Assembly (NCBI GenBank): GCA_964428905.1
Contig: CAYSAA010000024.1
Coordinates: 7,870 to 71,869, forward strand
DNA length: 64,000 bases
Direction of reading: 5' to 3'
From: CAYSAA01 sp964428905
Lineage (GTDB): Bacteria > Atribacterota > Phoenicimicrobiia > Phoenicimicrobiales > Stramentimicrobiaceae
The notes beneath the pieces were generated by a model. That model was not told the DNA's origin, searched no databases, and saw only the letters and a list, made by a program, of their open reading frames with translations. The position numbers and the translations under genes are program-made. Of this stretch, positions 17,892 to 27,646 are shown piece by piece (position 1 is the first letter of the stretch; each line of letters begins with the position of its first letter).

Positions 17892-18731
17892 TTAATTATT
17901 CTCATTATTGGCAATGATCTGATATTGTACAATACGATAATGATCAGAAGACTGGGCATCAATTGCTTGATCATCATAAAAAACGCCAATATCACTGGAA
18001 TTATTTGTTAACAAAAAAACCGTTCCTTCAGATTTTATAGTAATTTCTTCTGTAGACAAGATAACACTTTCAAATAAAACTTCACCATCCTGTACGATTT
18101 TTACCCAGGCAGGATCCTGAGTGGTAATTATAATAGGCTTATATTCAGGCAATGGTTCTAATAAATTTTCAGAAGAAGTTGTCGTTATTTCTTCTTCCTT
18201 TATATTTTCTTCAGCCATTTCAGTCAATTCCTGTTCTATAGACTTTTCTTCAATTAGAGTGTTTTCACTTTCTTCCTCTTGTGTCACAGGTATAGGAGGT
18301 TGTTCGCTTCTATTAAGAAACTGAGTTACAATAAAAATAATGCCTCCTATGAAAAGTATAATCATCGCAACCTTAATTAAAGGAAAATAGTTAACTGATT
18401 TTTTTTCTCTTTTAATACGGTATTTTCTTTTTTCCGGAGAAAAATACCTTCCGGGTTTATTTCTTTTTGTTACCGGTTCAGATTCTCTTGGTTTTGGTAT
18501 CTGCTCAGTTTTTTCCAATGATTGATTAATATAATCCTGATCTGCTTCCAGATAATTGGCATAATTTCTTAAATAACCGACAAAATAAGTTCTACCGGGA
18601 AGCACACTTTCATCTCCTTCTTCAATGGCAATCAGATATTTTTTTCTAATTTTCAGGTATTGCTCAGCATCTTCCAGTGATATGCCCAATTCTAATCTTC
18701 TATTTTTTAAATATTCTCCAATTTCCTTCAT
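17892..18731 (-). CDS. RodZ-like helix-turn-helix membrane protein
   Basis: A 279-residue bitopic membrane protein. An Xre-type HTH (HTH_25) fills residues 5-65 (GEYLKNRRLELGISLEDAEQ), then a basic stretch (90-113), a single membrane helix (117-139), an acidic linker and a C-terminal extracellular beta domain of the DUF4115 type (about 206-275). The layout is that of RodZ, which links the MreB cytoskeleton to the wall machinery in rods. No mreB is in the window, so the shape role is inferred from family only. Confidence 0.82.
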   Translation of the reverse strand: MKEIGEYLKNRRLELGISLEDAEQYLKIRKKYLIAIEEGDESVLPGRTYFVGYLRNYANYLEADQDYINQSLEKTEQIPKPRESEPVTKRNKPGRYFSPEKRKYRIKREKKSVNYFPLIKVAMIILFIGGIIFIVTQFLNRSEQPPIPVTQEEESENTLIEEKSIEQELTEMAEENIKEEEITTTSSENLLEPLPEYKPIIITTQDPAWVKIVQDGEVLFESVILSTEEITIKSEGTVFLLTNNSSDIGVFYDDQAIDAQSSDHYRIVQYQIIANNENN

Positions 18732-18751
18732 TTTATAATGATACTCCTATC

Positions 18752-19696
18752 TTATACTATTTCCTTTTCATAGGGAATCCCACTTGCTGCTGGAGGAACT
18801 GCCCTGCCCACTGCACTCACTAGAACAAAAATTGCCAACAAGTAAGGAACCATATTGATAAATTGAACCGGAACTGCAGTGACACCCTGTAATCTGATAG
18901 CCAGGGCTTCTCCAAAGCCAAATAAAAGCGCAGCTCCGGCAGTCCCAAAAGGAGTCCATTTCCCAAAAATCATCGCTGCTAAAGCAATAAAGCCTCTGCC
19001 TCCGCTCATTTCTTTGACAAAAAAATGAGCTTGTTCCAAAGATAAAAAAGAACCGGCTAATCCGGCAAGCGCTCCTGAGATTATCACTGCTATGTATCTC
19101 ATCGTAACAATATTTACTCCCATGGTATCTGCGGCCTGAGGATATTCGCCTACTGATCGTAATCTTAACCCGAAAGGAGTTTGATATAATATGATATGTG
19201 ATAATACAAAAATGATGATTGTGAGATACACCAAAGGAGAATGATGAGCAAATATAACAATCATATTTCTTATAAAAGTTGATCCCTCTCCTATACTTGG
19301 AAGAGATAATCCCCAAATCGGCAAATTTTTTTTAACCATAATTTGAGTTTCGCCAAATAAAAGCCAGCTAAAAAATATAGTAATCCCGCTGGCAAACAAA
19401 TTAATAGCCACACCGCTTACTATCTGATTAGCTTTAAAGGTAACACAGGTAATGGCATGGATTAGTCCAAGAAATATTCCAACTAAAACTGCTGCCAAAA
19501 CTCCCACCCAGGGATTTTGAGCAAAATTAGTCATTGCTACTGCTGCAAAAGCCCCGGTTAATATCATACCTTCTAATCCGATATTAACGACTCCTGACTT
19601 TTCTGAAAATACTCCGCCTAAACCGGCTAAAGCTAAAGGAATAGCAACTCTAATCGATGAAGCGACAAACTGTGCGTTAAAAATATCACCAAGCAT
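18752..19696 (-). CDS. Nucleoside-type ABC transporter permease (NupQ/BmpD-like)
   Basis: A 314-residue multi-helix permease of the branched-chain/ribose-type fold found in BMP-dependent nucleoside importers. Typical segments are LAGLGGVFSEKSGVVNIGLEG near residue 25 and GRGFIALAAMIFGKWTPFG near residue 230. Its ATG overlaps the TAA of the preceding permease gene (TAATG at 19698-19694), so the two are coupled. It ends 20 bases before rodZ. Confidence 0.9.
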   Translation of the reverse strand: MLGDIFNAQFVASSIRVAIPLALAGLGGVFSEKSGVVNIGLEGMILTGAFAAVAMTNFAQNPWVGVLAAVLVGIFLGLIHAITCVTFKANQIVSGVAINLFASGITIFFSWLLFGETQIMVKKNLPIWGLSLPSIGEGSTFIRNMIVIFAHHSPLVYLTIIIFVLSHIILYQTPFGLRLRSVGEYPQAADTMGVNIVTMRYIAVIISGALAGLAGSFLSLEQAHFFVKEMSGGRGFIALAAMIFGKWTPFGTAGAALLFGFGEALAIRLQGVTAVPVQFINMVPYLLAIFVLVSAVGRAVPPAASGIPYEKEIV

Positions 19697-20826
19697 TATG
19701 CTATTTTCCTCCTTTGGCGAATTATTCTCTTAACTAGTTCATCACTGATTACCACAAATATGACTATCACAGCTTGTAACACCATAATAAGTTCCCGGGG
19801 AATTCTTCCTTCAGTATAAATATTAACGATAGCACCACCGTAATTTAAGATACCAAATAAAATAGCAGCCAGGACAACTCCCAGAGGGTGATTCTTGCCT
19901 AAAAGCGCCACCGCAATTCCGTTAAATCCTAAATTGGTGAAAAGGTCTTGTCTCCAGCGATATTTAAAGCCCATTACCTCATTCGTCCCCACTAAACCGG
20001 CAAAGACACCACTGATCATCATGGCTAAAATAATGTTTTTAGCAACACTGATTCCTCCATATTCTGCAGCCAGAGGATTATAACCAACGGCTCTTATTTC
20101 GTAGCCTAAATTGGTTTTCCACAATATATAGTAGGCTAATATAGCTACACCTACAGCGATAAAAAAAGATACATTTACTTGATTATGAGCAGGAAAATCT
20201 ATATTTAAAAACTTAAAAATAGGATAAAGTCGAGGAAGCCGGGCAGCTTCAGCAATCTCACTGGTATGTGGAATCATCTGCTGAACGCCGGCAGCCTTCA
20301 TGTCTTCTGTTGCCGGTGCTTTATACACCAATACCAGATAAAAGGTAAGTGATGAAGCTATCCAGTTCATCATTATGGTAATAATGACTTCGTGCACACC
20401 CATTTTAGCTTTTAATATTCCGGGAACAGCTGCCCATAATGCTCCACCAGCTGCTGCTGCTAATACGCATAACGGTATAAGTACAAGAGCAGGTAAATGA
20501 ATAAAAGTAAATCCAACCCAGGCAGCAAGAAAAGTTCCGATATACATCTGTCCTTCTCCGCCTATGTTAAACAAACCACAGCGGAAGGCGAAAGCAACCG
20601 TTAACCCCGTAAATATTAAGGGAGTTGCTCTGAATAATACATTACCCCAGCCATCCCTGTTGCCAATAGCATTACTGAATAATGTTTTATAAACAAAAAT
20701 AGGATTTTCACCAATTAATAAAATAACAACTGATCCTACCAATAAAGCACATATTACCGCAATTAAAGGAGTAATCCTTTCTAAAACAATGATATAGTCA
20801 TATTTTTTACTACTTTTCAAATTCAT
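19696..20826 (-). CDS. Nucleoside-type ABC transporter permease (NupP/BmpC-like)
   Basis: A 376-residue partner permease. The first helix at about residues 15-38 is followed by the periplasmic FVYKTLFSNAIGN loop, the RCGLFNIGGEGQMYIG motif near residue 85 and RAVGYNPLAAEYGGISVAK, the ATPase-contact loop, near residue 245. Length and order match the first permease of the YufOPQ/NupOPQ type systems. It follows the ATPase gene by 13 bases. Confidence 0.9.
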   Translation of the reverse strand: MNLKSSKKYDYIIVLERITPLIAVICALLVGSVVILLIGENPIFVYKTLFSNAIGNRDGWGNVLFRATPLIFTGLTVAFAFRCGLFNIGGEGQMYIGTFLAAWVGFTFIHLPALVLIPLCVLAAAAGGALWAAVPGILKAKMGVHEVIITIMMNWIASSLTFYLVLVYKAPATEDMKAAGVQQMIPHTSEIAEAARLPRLYPIFKFLNIDFPAHNQVNVSFFIAVGVAILAYYILWKTNLGYEIRAVGYNPLAAEYGGISVAKNIILAMMISGVFAGLVGTNEVMGFKYRWRQDLFTNLGFNGIAVALLGKNHPLGVVLAAILFGILNYGGAIVNIYTEGRIPRELIMVLQAVIVIFVVISDELVKRIIRQRRKIA

Positions 20827-20839
20827 CTTTCTCCAGCAA

Positions 20840-22378
20840 TTATTTGGCCTTTAATAATTTTTTCTTTGCAGTAGAGCCAGTCATCAACAAACCTATTTCC
20901 TTTTCGTCTGTTTTCTTCGGATCCAGAACATCAATTATTTTGCCTTCATAGATAACTGCAATACGGTCCGATAAAGACAAAATCTCTTCTAAATCAGCCG
21001 AGACTAACAAAATTGCTTTTCCTTTATCTCTTTCGTTCAATATTTGTTGGTGTACAAACTCAATAGAGCCTACATCTAACCCACGAGTGGGTTGAGCGGC
21101 AATTAAAAGTTTTGGTTCTCCAAATAATTCACGGGCGACAATAACCTTCTGTTGATTGCCTCCGGATAAAGATTTTAATAAATTATCTTTATCAGAGGGT
21201 CGAATATCAAAATTTTTTATTAAATGATTAGCATGATTATTAATGGCAGTAAAGTTTAATTTTAACCCTTTATTAAAAGGTGCACGATAATGGCATCCTA
21301 AAATTAAATTTTCAGCAACTGAATAATTGGAAATAATTCCGCGTTGTCTCCTGTCTTCAGGAATATGAGCAATTTTATCTTCTCTAATGCTTCGAGGAGA
21401 ATCATCGGTAATATCCTGGTTGTTTAAAAATATTTTGCCGTTTGATGCCTGACGAAGCCCGGTAATCACTTCTACTAACTCAGTCTGTCCGTTCCCTTCT
21501 ACACCGGCAAATCCCAATATCTCTCCTTCCTTTATTTCAAAAGAGAGGTTTCTTACAGCTGGTAGGCCTTTATTGTTAAGTGCTTCTAAGTTCTCTACTT
21601 TTAAAGTTGTTTTTCCCAGGTTGAGAGGGTTTTTTTCGACTTTAAAAATAACCTTTCTTCCTACCATCATACTGGCGATTTCCTCTTGATTGGTATCTTT
21701 GGTATTCTTTACTCCTGCCACCTTCCCTCTTCTCATGACAGTTACCCGGTCAGAGAGGTCTTTTACTTCGTTCAATTTATGAGTAATAAAAATAATTGTT
21801 TTGTCCTGTTTTTTTAGTGATTTAAGAATTTCGAATAGTTCTTCAATTTCCTGGGGAGTTAATACTGCAGTAGGTTCATCCATCACCAGGATTTCTGCTC
21901 CCCGGAAAAGGACTTTAATAATTTCCACTCTCTGCTGAATCCCCACAGAAATATTCTCAATTTTAGCTCTGGGATCAATTTTAAAACCCATGTTTTCAGA
22001 TAATTCTTCAACTCTTTTTATTGCTTTTTCCATATCGATAAAAATATTATTTTTCCTGGGTTCCATACCCAGGATAATATTTTCCGCAACTGTTAAAGGC
22101 GGTATTAACATAAAATGCTGATGAACCATACCAATTTTTAGATTGATAGCAATTTTCGGATTGGCGATATTCACTTTCTTTCCATTGATAAAAATTTGAC
22201 CGGAATCAGCCTGATACAGCCCATACAAAATACTCATCAGGGTTGATTTACCTGCTCCGTTTTCACCCACCAGAGCATGTATTTCACCTTTATAGACGGT
22301 AAAATTTACTTTATCGTTGGCCACCACAAGAGGGAATCGTTTGGTGATATTTTTCATCTCTAAAGCAATCTCAGGCAA
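20840..22378 (-). CDS. Nucleoside-type ABC transporter ATP-binding protein with two ABC domains (NupO/BmpB-like)
   Basis: A 512-residue protein with two fused ATPase domains. The first has GENGAGKST near residue 38, the signature ISVGIQQR and Walker B LVMDEPTAVLTPQE. The second has a degenerate P-loop (GVEGNGQTE, about residue 295), which is normal for this family, plus LSGGNQQK and an altered Walker B (LLIAAQPTRGLD, where the usual glutamate position is glutamine). It drives the two permeases encoded downstream. About 100 bases separate it from the binding protein gene. Confidence 0.93.
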   Translation of the reverse strand: MPEIALEMKNITKRFPLVVANDKVNFTVYKGEIHALVGENGAGKSTLMSILYGLYQADSGQIFINGKKVNIANPKIAINLKIGMVHQHFMLIPPLTVAENIILGMEPRKNNIFIDMEKAIKRVEELSENMGFKIDPRAKIENISVGIQQRVEIIKVLFRGAEILVMDEPTAVLTPQEIEELFEILKSLKKQDKTIIFITHKLNEVKDLSDRVTVMRRGKVAGVKNTKDTNQEEIASMMVGRKVIFKVEKNPLNLGKTTLKVENLEALNNKGLPAVRNLSFEIKEGEILGFAGVEGNGQTELVEVITGLRQASNGKIFLNNQDITDDSPRSIREDKIAHIPEDRRQRGIISNYSVAENLILGCHYRAPFNKGLKLNFTAINNHANHLIKNFDIRPSDKDNLLKSLSGGNQQKVIVARELFGEPKLLIAAQPTRGLDVGSIEFVHQQILNERDKGKAILLVSADLEEILSLSDRIAVIYEGKIIDVLDPKKTDEKEIGLLMTGSTAKKKLLKAK

Positions 22379-22477
22379 GGAATCAATCCTCCTTCAGTAA
22401 TTTATACTGGGTTTAATATAGTGGAGATATCCATTATTTATTACCTAAATACCTCCACTATTTTTTATTTAACCATG

Positions 22478-23530
22478 TTATTTAGTTACTTCGGTGGGCA
22501 CAACAATTTCTCCGCTTAAAATTTTGGTCTTTGCTTCTTCAACATTGGCTATCATTTCTTCTGATATAAGAGATTCATTATATTTGTCGAGAGCATAACC
22601 AACTCCGGAGTAGGTTACATCTCCAATGGTAATGTATCTGTCTAAACCAAATACCTCAACACCAGGCTGGAAAGCTCCTTCAACCACTGCTTTTACAGTA
22701 AGATATACCGAAACGTCAACTTGTTTTAACATGCTGGTTAAACCAAAATTTTCTCCGGTTTCCTCAATATATCCCAGATAGTTCTGATTGGAATCTACTC
22801 CAATGACATATCTTTTCCTTTCTTTGGCTGCTTCAAATACTCCGGCACCGGTTAGACCGGAAGCATGGTAGATAACCCATGCCCCGTTATCGTATTGTGA
22901 CAAAGCTAATTCTTTCCCTTTTACCGGATCAATAAAGGCTTTGTCAGTATCTCCAGCATAAGCAGAAATGACTTTACATTCAGGGTAGACATAATGAACT
23001 CCGGCAATATAGCCTGCTTCAAATCCATTGATCAGCGCTATATCCATTCCACCAACAAATCCAACTGTATCTTTTCCATCTTCCTGTGCCTTCATTGCAG
23101 CAATCATACCCACCAGGAAAGAACCCTGGGGTTCCGGAAAAACTAGTGACACTACATTGGGCTTATCAGGGATAAATCCATCAACAATAGCAAATTTAGT
23201 ATCAGGAAACTCATCAGCCACTGTAGTTATAGCATCAGTAAATAAAAATCCTACCCCAATGATTAAATCATAACCGATCATGGCTAAGTTTCTAAGATTT
23301 ACTTCCCTATCCGCATCTACTCCCGGTTCCAATTCAATACGTTTAATACCGAAATCATCTGCAGCCCAGGCTAAACCGCGGGATGCTGAATCATTAAAGG
23401 ATTTATCCCCTTTCCCGCCAACATCAAATACCAAACCAACCTTTAGTGGTTCTTGAGCAAAGACTGTTGAGGAAAAGCATAAACCTATTATCAGAACTGA
23501 CAAAACGACTACTAACAGATTCTTTTTCAT
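22478..23530 (-). CDS. BMP family substrate-binding protein (PnrA/BmpA-like nucleoside binder)
   Basis: A 350-residue exported binding protein. The signal peptide covers residues 1-25 (cleavage after VFA); a cysteine in IIGLC is in the core and does not fit a lipobox well, so this form may be secreted rather than a lipoprotein. The family features KVGLVFDVGGKGDKSFND near residue 30 and the VGFVGGMD and GVDSNQ segments are clear. Known relatives bind purine nucleosides. The ABC partner genes follow directly, so this is a complete import system. Confidence 0.92.
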   Translation of the reverse strand: MKKNLLVVVLSVLIIGLCFSSTVFAQEPLKVGLVFDVGGKGDKSFNDSASRGLAWAADDFGIKRIELEPGVDADREVNLRNLAMIGYDLIIGVGFLFTDAITTVADEFPDTKFAIVDGFIPDKPNVVSLVFPEPQGSFLVGMIAAMKAQEDGKDTVGFVGGMDIALINGFEAGYIAGVHYVYPECKVISAYAGDTDKAFIDPVKGKELALSQYDNGAWVIYHASGLTGAGVFEAAKERKRYVIGVDSNQNYLGYIEETGENFGLTSMLKQVDVSVYLTVKAVVEGAFQPGVEVFGLDRYITIGDVTYSGVGYALDKYNESLISEEMIANVEEAKTKILSGEIVVPTEVTK

Positions 23531-24090
23531 CTCTGAAATCTCCTTTTTTTGAAAATAATTTTCATCTTATTTTACCTTTACCCATGTAAATATTTCTATT
23601 TAACAGGTTTTATACAGTTAAAATATGATCAGCAATCACCTCCTTAAGAATAAATGTCTTCTATAAAGTGGTGGAATAATTTATTATTTCTTGTCCTGTA
23701 ACATCTTTAACATAATAATACTACATCGATTATGTTTTTGATACTTAAAAATATAAAAATATTTATTTTTTTAGTAAAATCGTATTCTATTATTCAATTC
23801 CATATTTCTAATATTTGTTTAGCAATAAGCAGTAAATAGTTCGTGAATCAGCCAGTTAATAAGCTGATAAATCGTTACAGAAATTTTTTAATGCTAACAG
23901 CATAAACGTCCAACTTATGATTGAGATTTAGATTTACATTTTATTGAAAGATCGTTTATTCATATGCCTGGTATAGGAAAATTTTTTAGTTAAAAACTTT
24001 AAATCATTATTTTTCAATTTTTACTTTTGGTCATTCTGTTAACCAATGATCAAAGTAATCAACTAACCAGCTAACTGATTAAATATTTAT
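23531..24090. other. 560-bp intergenic region upstream of the BMP transport operon
   Basis: AT-rich, with stops in all frames and no gene or recognised riboswitch. On the minus strand the 11 bases at 23645-23635 read AAGGAGGTGAT, a perfect complement of the usual 16S rRNA 3' tail, about 105 bases before the BMP start and with no ATG after it. It should contain the promoter of the transport operon and the 3' end of ftsK, but I could not assign either with confidence. Confidence 0.6.
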
Positions 24091-26274
24091 TTATTGGCCA
24101 TGGTTATTCAAGTATTCATCTTTTGAAAGCAATATCTTTCTGGGATTGCGTCCGTCATAAGGTCCAACCATCCCTTTCTTCTCCATCAGATCAATAAGGC
24201 GGGCAGCTCGTGTATAGCCAATTCTCAATTTTCTTTGCAGGATTGATATGGAGGCTTGGTTGTTATTGATAATGGTATCAACAGCGTCTTCAAATAATTC
24301 ATCTTCTTCTTCCTCCCTTTCTTCAATTTCGTTCTCCTGGTTCTTTTTTTGGTTAAGAATATTTTCCTGATAATCAGGTGCAGGTCCGTTATCTTCTAAA
24401 AAAGAAACGATATCTTTAATCTCTTTTTCGGAAACAAAGGCCCCCTGAGCTCGTATTGGCTTGGAGGCATTGATAGGCGAAAAAAGCATGTCACCATTTC
24501 CCAGCAATTTCTCAGCTCCGTTAACATCCAGAATAGTCCTGGAATCGACCTGGGTTGAAACTGCAAAAGCAATACGGGATGGAAAATTGATTTTAATTGA
24601 ACCGGTAATAATATCAACAGATGGCCTTTGGGTAGCAATAATGAGATGGATTCCTGTTGCCCTGGTCATCTGCGCCAGCCTGCATAATGCTTCTTCTATC
24701 TTTACCGGAGAAGATAGCATCAAATCTGCCAGTTCATCGATAATGATAATAATATAGGGTAAAGATTTTTCATCTGCTTTGATACTTTTGACATACTCAT
24801 GGTATCCTTTTAAATTACGGACACCAACCTCGGCAAATATTTTGAATCGATTTTCCATTTCAGAAATAGCCCAGTTCAATACTTTATCAACTTTTTTGGT
24901 ATTTGTGATAATAGGAATAATGAGATGAGGTATACCATTGAAAACATTTAACTCAACTCTCTTTGGGTCAACCATCACAAACCTTATCACCTCAGGCCCA
25001 AAACGGTAAATTAGGCTTAATATAATGGAATTAAGACATACACTCTTCCCGGAACCGGTGGAACCAGCAATAAGTAAATGTGGTAAATCAACCAAATCTG
25101 CAATAATATTTTTACCCCCGATATCTTTTCCAAGAGCAATGGGTAAAATAAGTGAATTATTTTGATATTCTCTTGATTCAATAATCTCTCTTAATAATAC
25201 AGTATCCTTTTCCCTGTTAGGAACTTCAATACCGATTGCATTCTTTCCAGGTATCGGCGCCTCGATTCTTACCGATGCCGCAGCAAAGGCCAGAGCGATG
25301 TCATTACTGAGGTTGGTTATTTTAGACACTTTTACTCCTGGTGCCGGCTGTATCTCATATCTTGTTACAGTAGGTCCCTGTGTTGCCCCAATTACTTCAC
25401 CTTGAATACCAAAATTATCCAATGTTTTTTGTAGCAAATTAATATTATTTTTTATTTTTTCTTGACTTCTTGTTTTGTGCTCCCTTTTTACATCATTCAA
25501 GAAATTAATGGGTGGTATAATATAATTTTGATTTCTATACGGCTTTTTAGAATGATTTTTAGGAGTAAAATACATTCTTTCCTGTACTGGTACTACTGAA
25601 CTTTTATCTGCCTTTACAGGAAACTTCTTTCTAAATATAGGTTCAACTCTTTTTGTTTGGACTTCTTTTTGATTTTCATTATAAATTTTAATTGATCGGT
25701 TGTTTCCTTGATCTTGCATTGTATCAGGCTTTCTCTTTATTTTGGAAACAATCGAAGCAAAGGCAAAATATATTTTTTTAAATAAAAAGTGTAAGATATA
25801 CAGGAAAGAAAAATCTGTTACAAATAATATGGCAATTAATCCCAGAGCAATAAGAAAAAGATAGGCTCCGGTCAATCCGAAATAGTTGTAGAGGTAGTTC
25901 GCCATATAATGTCCATACAAACCACCTCCTGCACCATCCACTGCTAAAGAATAGGCGTGTTCTAAGAAAATTAATTTCAGATGAATAAAAGCCAGTATAA
26001 TCAATAATAAAGCGGTTATTCCAAATATCTTATTATAAAAATTAGGAAAATGAATATTAAGTAATAGACTTACTCCTTCTATTAATAAAAATATGAAGAT
26101 AAAATATTTTCCAAGTCCTACCATCTGATTAATAAATGCAATAATATTAGCAAAGAAGGGAAAGTTATTTGTAGGAAATAATAGGGAGAATAAATAATAA
26201 AAGGCAACTAAAATAAGGATGACACCCAAAATCCTTTTTTTTATTGAATAATGTATTGTTTCCTTTTTAGCCAT
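24091..26274 (-). CDS. ftsK: DNA translocase FtsK/SpoIIIE family
   Basis: A 727-residue membrane-anchored DNA pump that clears chromosomes from the division septum. The N-terminus has about four membrane helices (residues 12-165), then a charged linker. The motor has Walker A GSTGSGKS at 404-411, Walker B IIIIIDELADLM at about 510 and the ATQRPSVDIITG segment. A winged-helix gamma domain (about 655-720, ILQRKLRIGYTRAARLIDLMEKKG) reads KOPS/SRS-like motifs. The size is that of SpoIIIE-type proteins with a short linker. Confidence 0.95.
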   Translation of the reverse strand: MAKKETIHYSIKKRILGVILILVAFYYLFSLLFPTNNFPFFANIIAFINQMVGLGKYFIFIFLLIEGVSLLLNIHFPNFYNKIFGITALLLIILAFIHLKLIFLEHAYSLAVDGAGGGLYGHYMANYLYNYFGLTGAYLFLIALGLIAILFVTDFSFLYILHFLFKKIYFAFASIVSKIKRKPDTMQDQGNNRSIKIYNENQKEVQTKRVEPIFRKKFPVKADKSSVVPVQERMYFTPKNHSKKPYRNQNYIIPPINFLNDVKREHKTRSQEKIKNNINLLQKTLDNFGIQGEVIGATQGPTVTRYEIQPAPGVKVSKITNLSNDIALAFAAASVRIEAPIPGKNAIGIEVPNREKDTVLLREIIESREYQNNSLILPIALGKDIGGKNIIADLVDLPHLLIAGSTGSGKSVCLNSIILSLIYRFGPEVIRFVMVDPKRVELNVFNGIPHLIIPIITNTKKVDKVLNWAISEMENRFKIFAEVGVRNLKGYHEYVKSIKADEKSLPYIIIIIDELADLMLSSPVKIEEALCRLAQMTRATGIHLIIATQRPSVDIITGSIKINFPSRIAFAVSTQVDSRTILDVNGAEKLLGNGDMLFSPINASKPIRAQGAFVSEKEIKDIVSFLEDNGPAPDYQENILNQKKNQENEIEEREEEEDELFEDAVDTIINNNQASISILQRKLRIGYTRAARLIDLMEKKGMVGPYDGRNPRKILLSKDEYLNNHGQ

Positions 26275-26275
26275 A

Positions 26276-27103
26276 TTATTTCCAATTGCTTATATTCAAA
26301 ATTAAAACAGTAAATCCAATAATCCATAAATAGTAACTAAATAGACGCAATTTAAAATTTACTAGCATTTTTATAAAAAATTTTATCGCCCAGTAACCTG
26401 TTAGAAAAGCAGTCATGCCAGAAGCAATTAGTACACCAATAGGGATATTCAGATTAAGCATTTCCGGTATTTTATATATAGAAGCACCTAAGATAATGGG
26501 AACTGATAAGATAAAAGAATATTTTGCTGCAAATGCTCGATCCAACTTTCTGCTAAGGCTCATCATGATGGTAAAACCAGACCGGGATATACCGGGCATG
26601 ATTGCCAGGGCTTGGGCAAAACCAATTAAAATTGCATCAGTCACATTCATCTCGTTTAGCTTTTTAGCTCCATGGATTAAAATCTTATCTGTTAAGAAAA
26701 GACATATACCAGTTATAATTAACATCCAAGAAGTAATAATAGGGTTACTGAATAAATTTTCAAATGCAGGGTGAAAGTAAAAGCCAATAAAAGCACCTGG
26801 AATCGTGCTTATTAATAGTAACCAGGCAAATTTACATTGAAGATCTTCTTTAACATGTTTGAAAAAATTTCTATGGGTAACAAGCCTGTTAAGGCTTTCA
26901 AGAAAGGATAAAAATAGCCCTTTGAACTCTCTATTGAATAAAACAATAACTGCTAATGATGTTCCAAAATGAACAAATGTCTCAAAGGCTACACCAGGTA
27001 TCTTAATATCTAAAAGATATTGACTGATGACTAAATGGCCAGAACTACTTACCGGAAGAAATTCAGTCAAACCTTGAATTAAACCTAACATAACATAGTA
27101 CAT
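26276..27103 (-). CDS. uppP: Undecaprenyl-diphosphatase UppP (BacA)
   Basis: A 275-residue membrane enzyme that recycles the lipid carrier of wall synthesis and can give bacitracin tolerance. The two signature loops are present: GLTEFLPVSSSGHLV at about residues 10-24 and the PGISRSG segment at about 170. The multiple helices fit the family. It lies 1 base upstream of ftsK and 57 bases after dut. Confidence 0.95.
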   Translation of the reverse strand: MYYVMLGLIQGLTEFLPVSSSGHLVISQYLLDIKIPGVAFETFVHFGTSLAVIVLFNREFKGLFLSFLESLNRLVTHRNFFKHVKEDLQCKFAWLLLISTIPGAFIGFYFHPAFENLFSNPIITSWMLIITGICLFLTDKILIHGAKKLNEMNVTDAILIGFAQALAIMPGISRSGFTIMMSLSRKLDRAFAAKYSFILSVPIILGASIYKIPEMLNLNIPIGVLIASGMTAFLTGYWAIKFFIKMLVNFKLRLFSYYLWIIGFTVLILNISNWK

Positions 27104-27160
27104 TGGTTCCCTTACTTTTACTTTCTACTGAACAAATATTCTTGTCTAAGAAAATCCTAA

Positions 27161-27646
27161 TTATTGATTAACTTTAACCCCGGTATGCCCAAAACCACCA
27201 TCTCCCCTCTTGGTATGATCCAAACTATTGGTCTCTACCAAGATAGGGTGAAATATTTTTTGAATGACCAATTGTGCTATACGATCTCCCCGTTTTATAA
27301 AGAACTTAGCTGTACCATGATTAATCAATATAATCTTTATAATTCCACGATAATCCGAATCAATTGTACCCGGTGTATTAAGTACAGTAATACCGTAACG
27401 ATAGGCTAAACCACTCCTCGGTCTCACTTGAGCTTCAAAACCTATTGGTAAAGCAATTTTTATACCAGTTGAGATTAGTTTTCTCTCACCTTGACCAATT
27501 TCTATTACCTCATTTTCAGCTGAAAACAAATCAATTCCCGAAGCATACAAACTGGCTGCTTTTGGTAAAGGCAAATCTTCACAACCCTTTGCTCTTTCTA
27601 CCTTTATTTCTATTTTTTCAATTTCTTTTTTCATTTTCAATATCAT
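27161..27646 (-). CDS. dut: dUTP diphosphatase
   Basis: A 161-residue trimeric dUTPase that keeps uracil out of DNA and supplies dUMP. All five motifs are visible: ASGIDLFSA, RPRSGLAYRYG, NTPGTIDSDYRG, RGDRIAQLV and the C-terminal RGDGGFGHTG (serine of the usual GSTG replaced by histidine). ATG 27646 overlaps the pnp stop as ATGA, so it is coupled to pnp. Confidence 0.95.
   Translation of the reverse strand: MILKMKKEIEKIEIKVERAKGCEDLPLPKAASLYASGIDLFSAENEVIEIGQGERKLISTGIKIALPIGFEAQVRPRSGLAYRYGITVLNTPGTIDSDYRGIIKIILINHGTAKFFIKRGDRIAQLVIQKIFHPILVETNSLDHTKRGDGGFGHTGVKVNQ

Noticed and set aside
18768..19316. Long open frame of 182 codons on the minus strand inside the permease gene
   Set aside because: It is a frame shadow of the permease with low-complexity Ser/Cys-rich sequence and no SD.
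20840..22378. Degenerate second P-loop and Walker B of the BMP-system ATPase as a broken gene
   Set aside because: GxxGxGQTE and the altered Walker B are normal for the second domain of sugar/nucleoside-type double ABC proteins.
23531..23700. Possible purine riboswitch upstream of the BMP nucleoside transporter
   Set aside because: The conserved three-way-junction core bases could not be found on the minus strand; only an orphan SD and AT-rich sequence are there.
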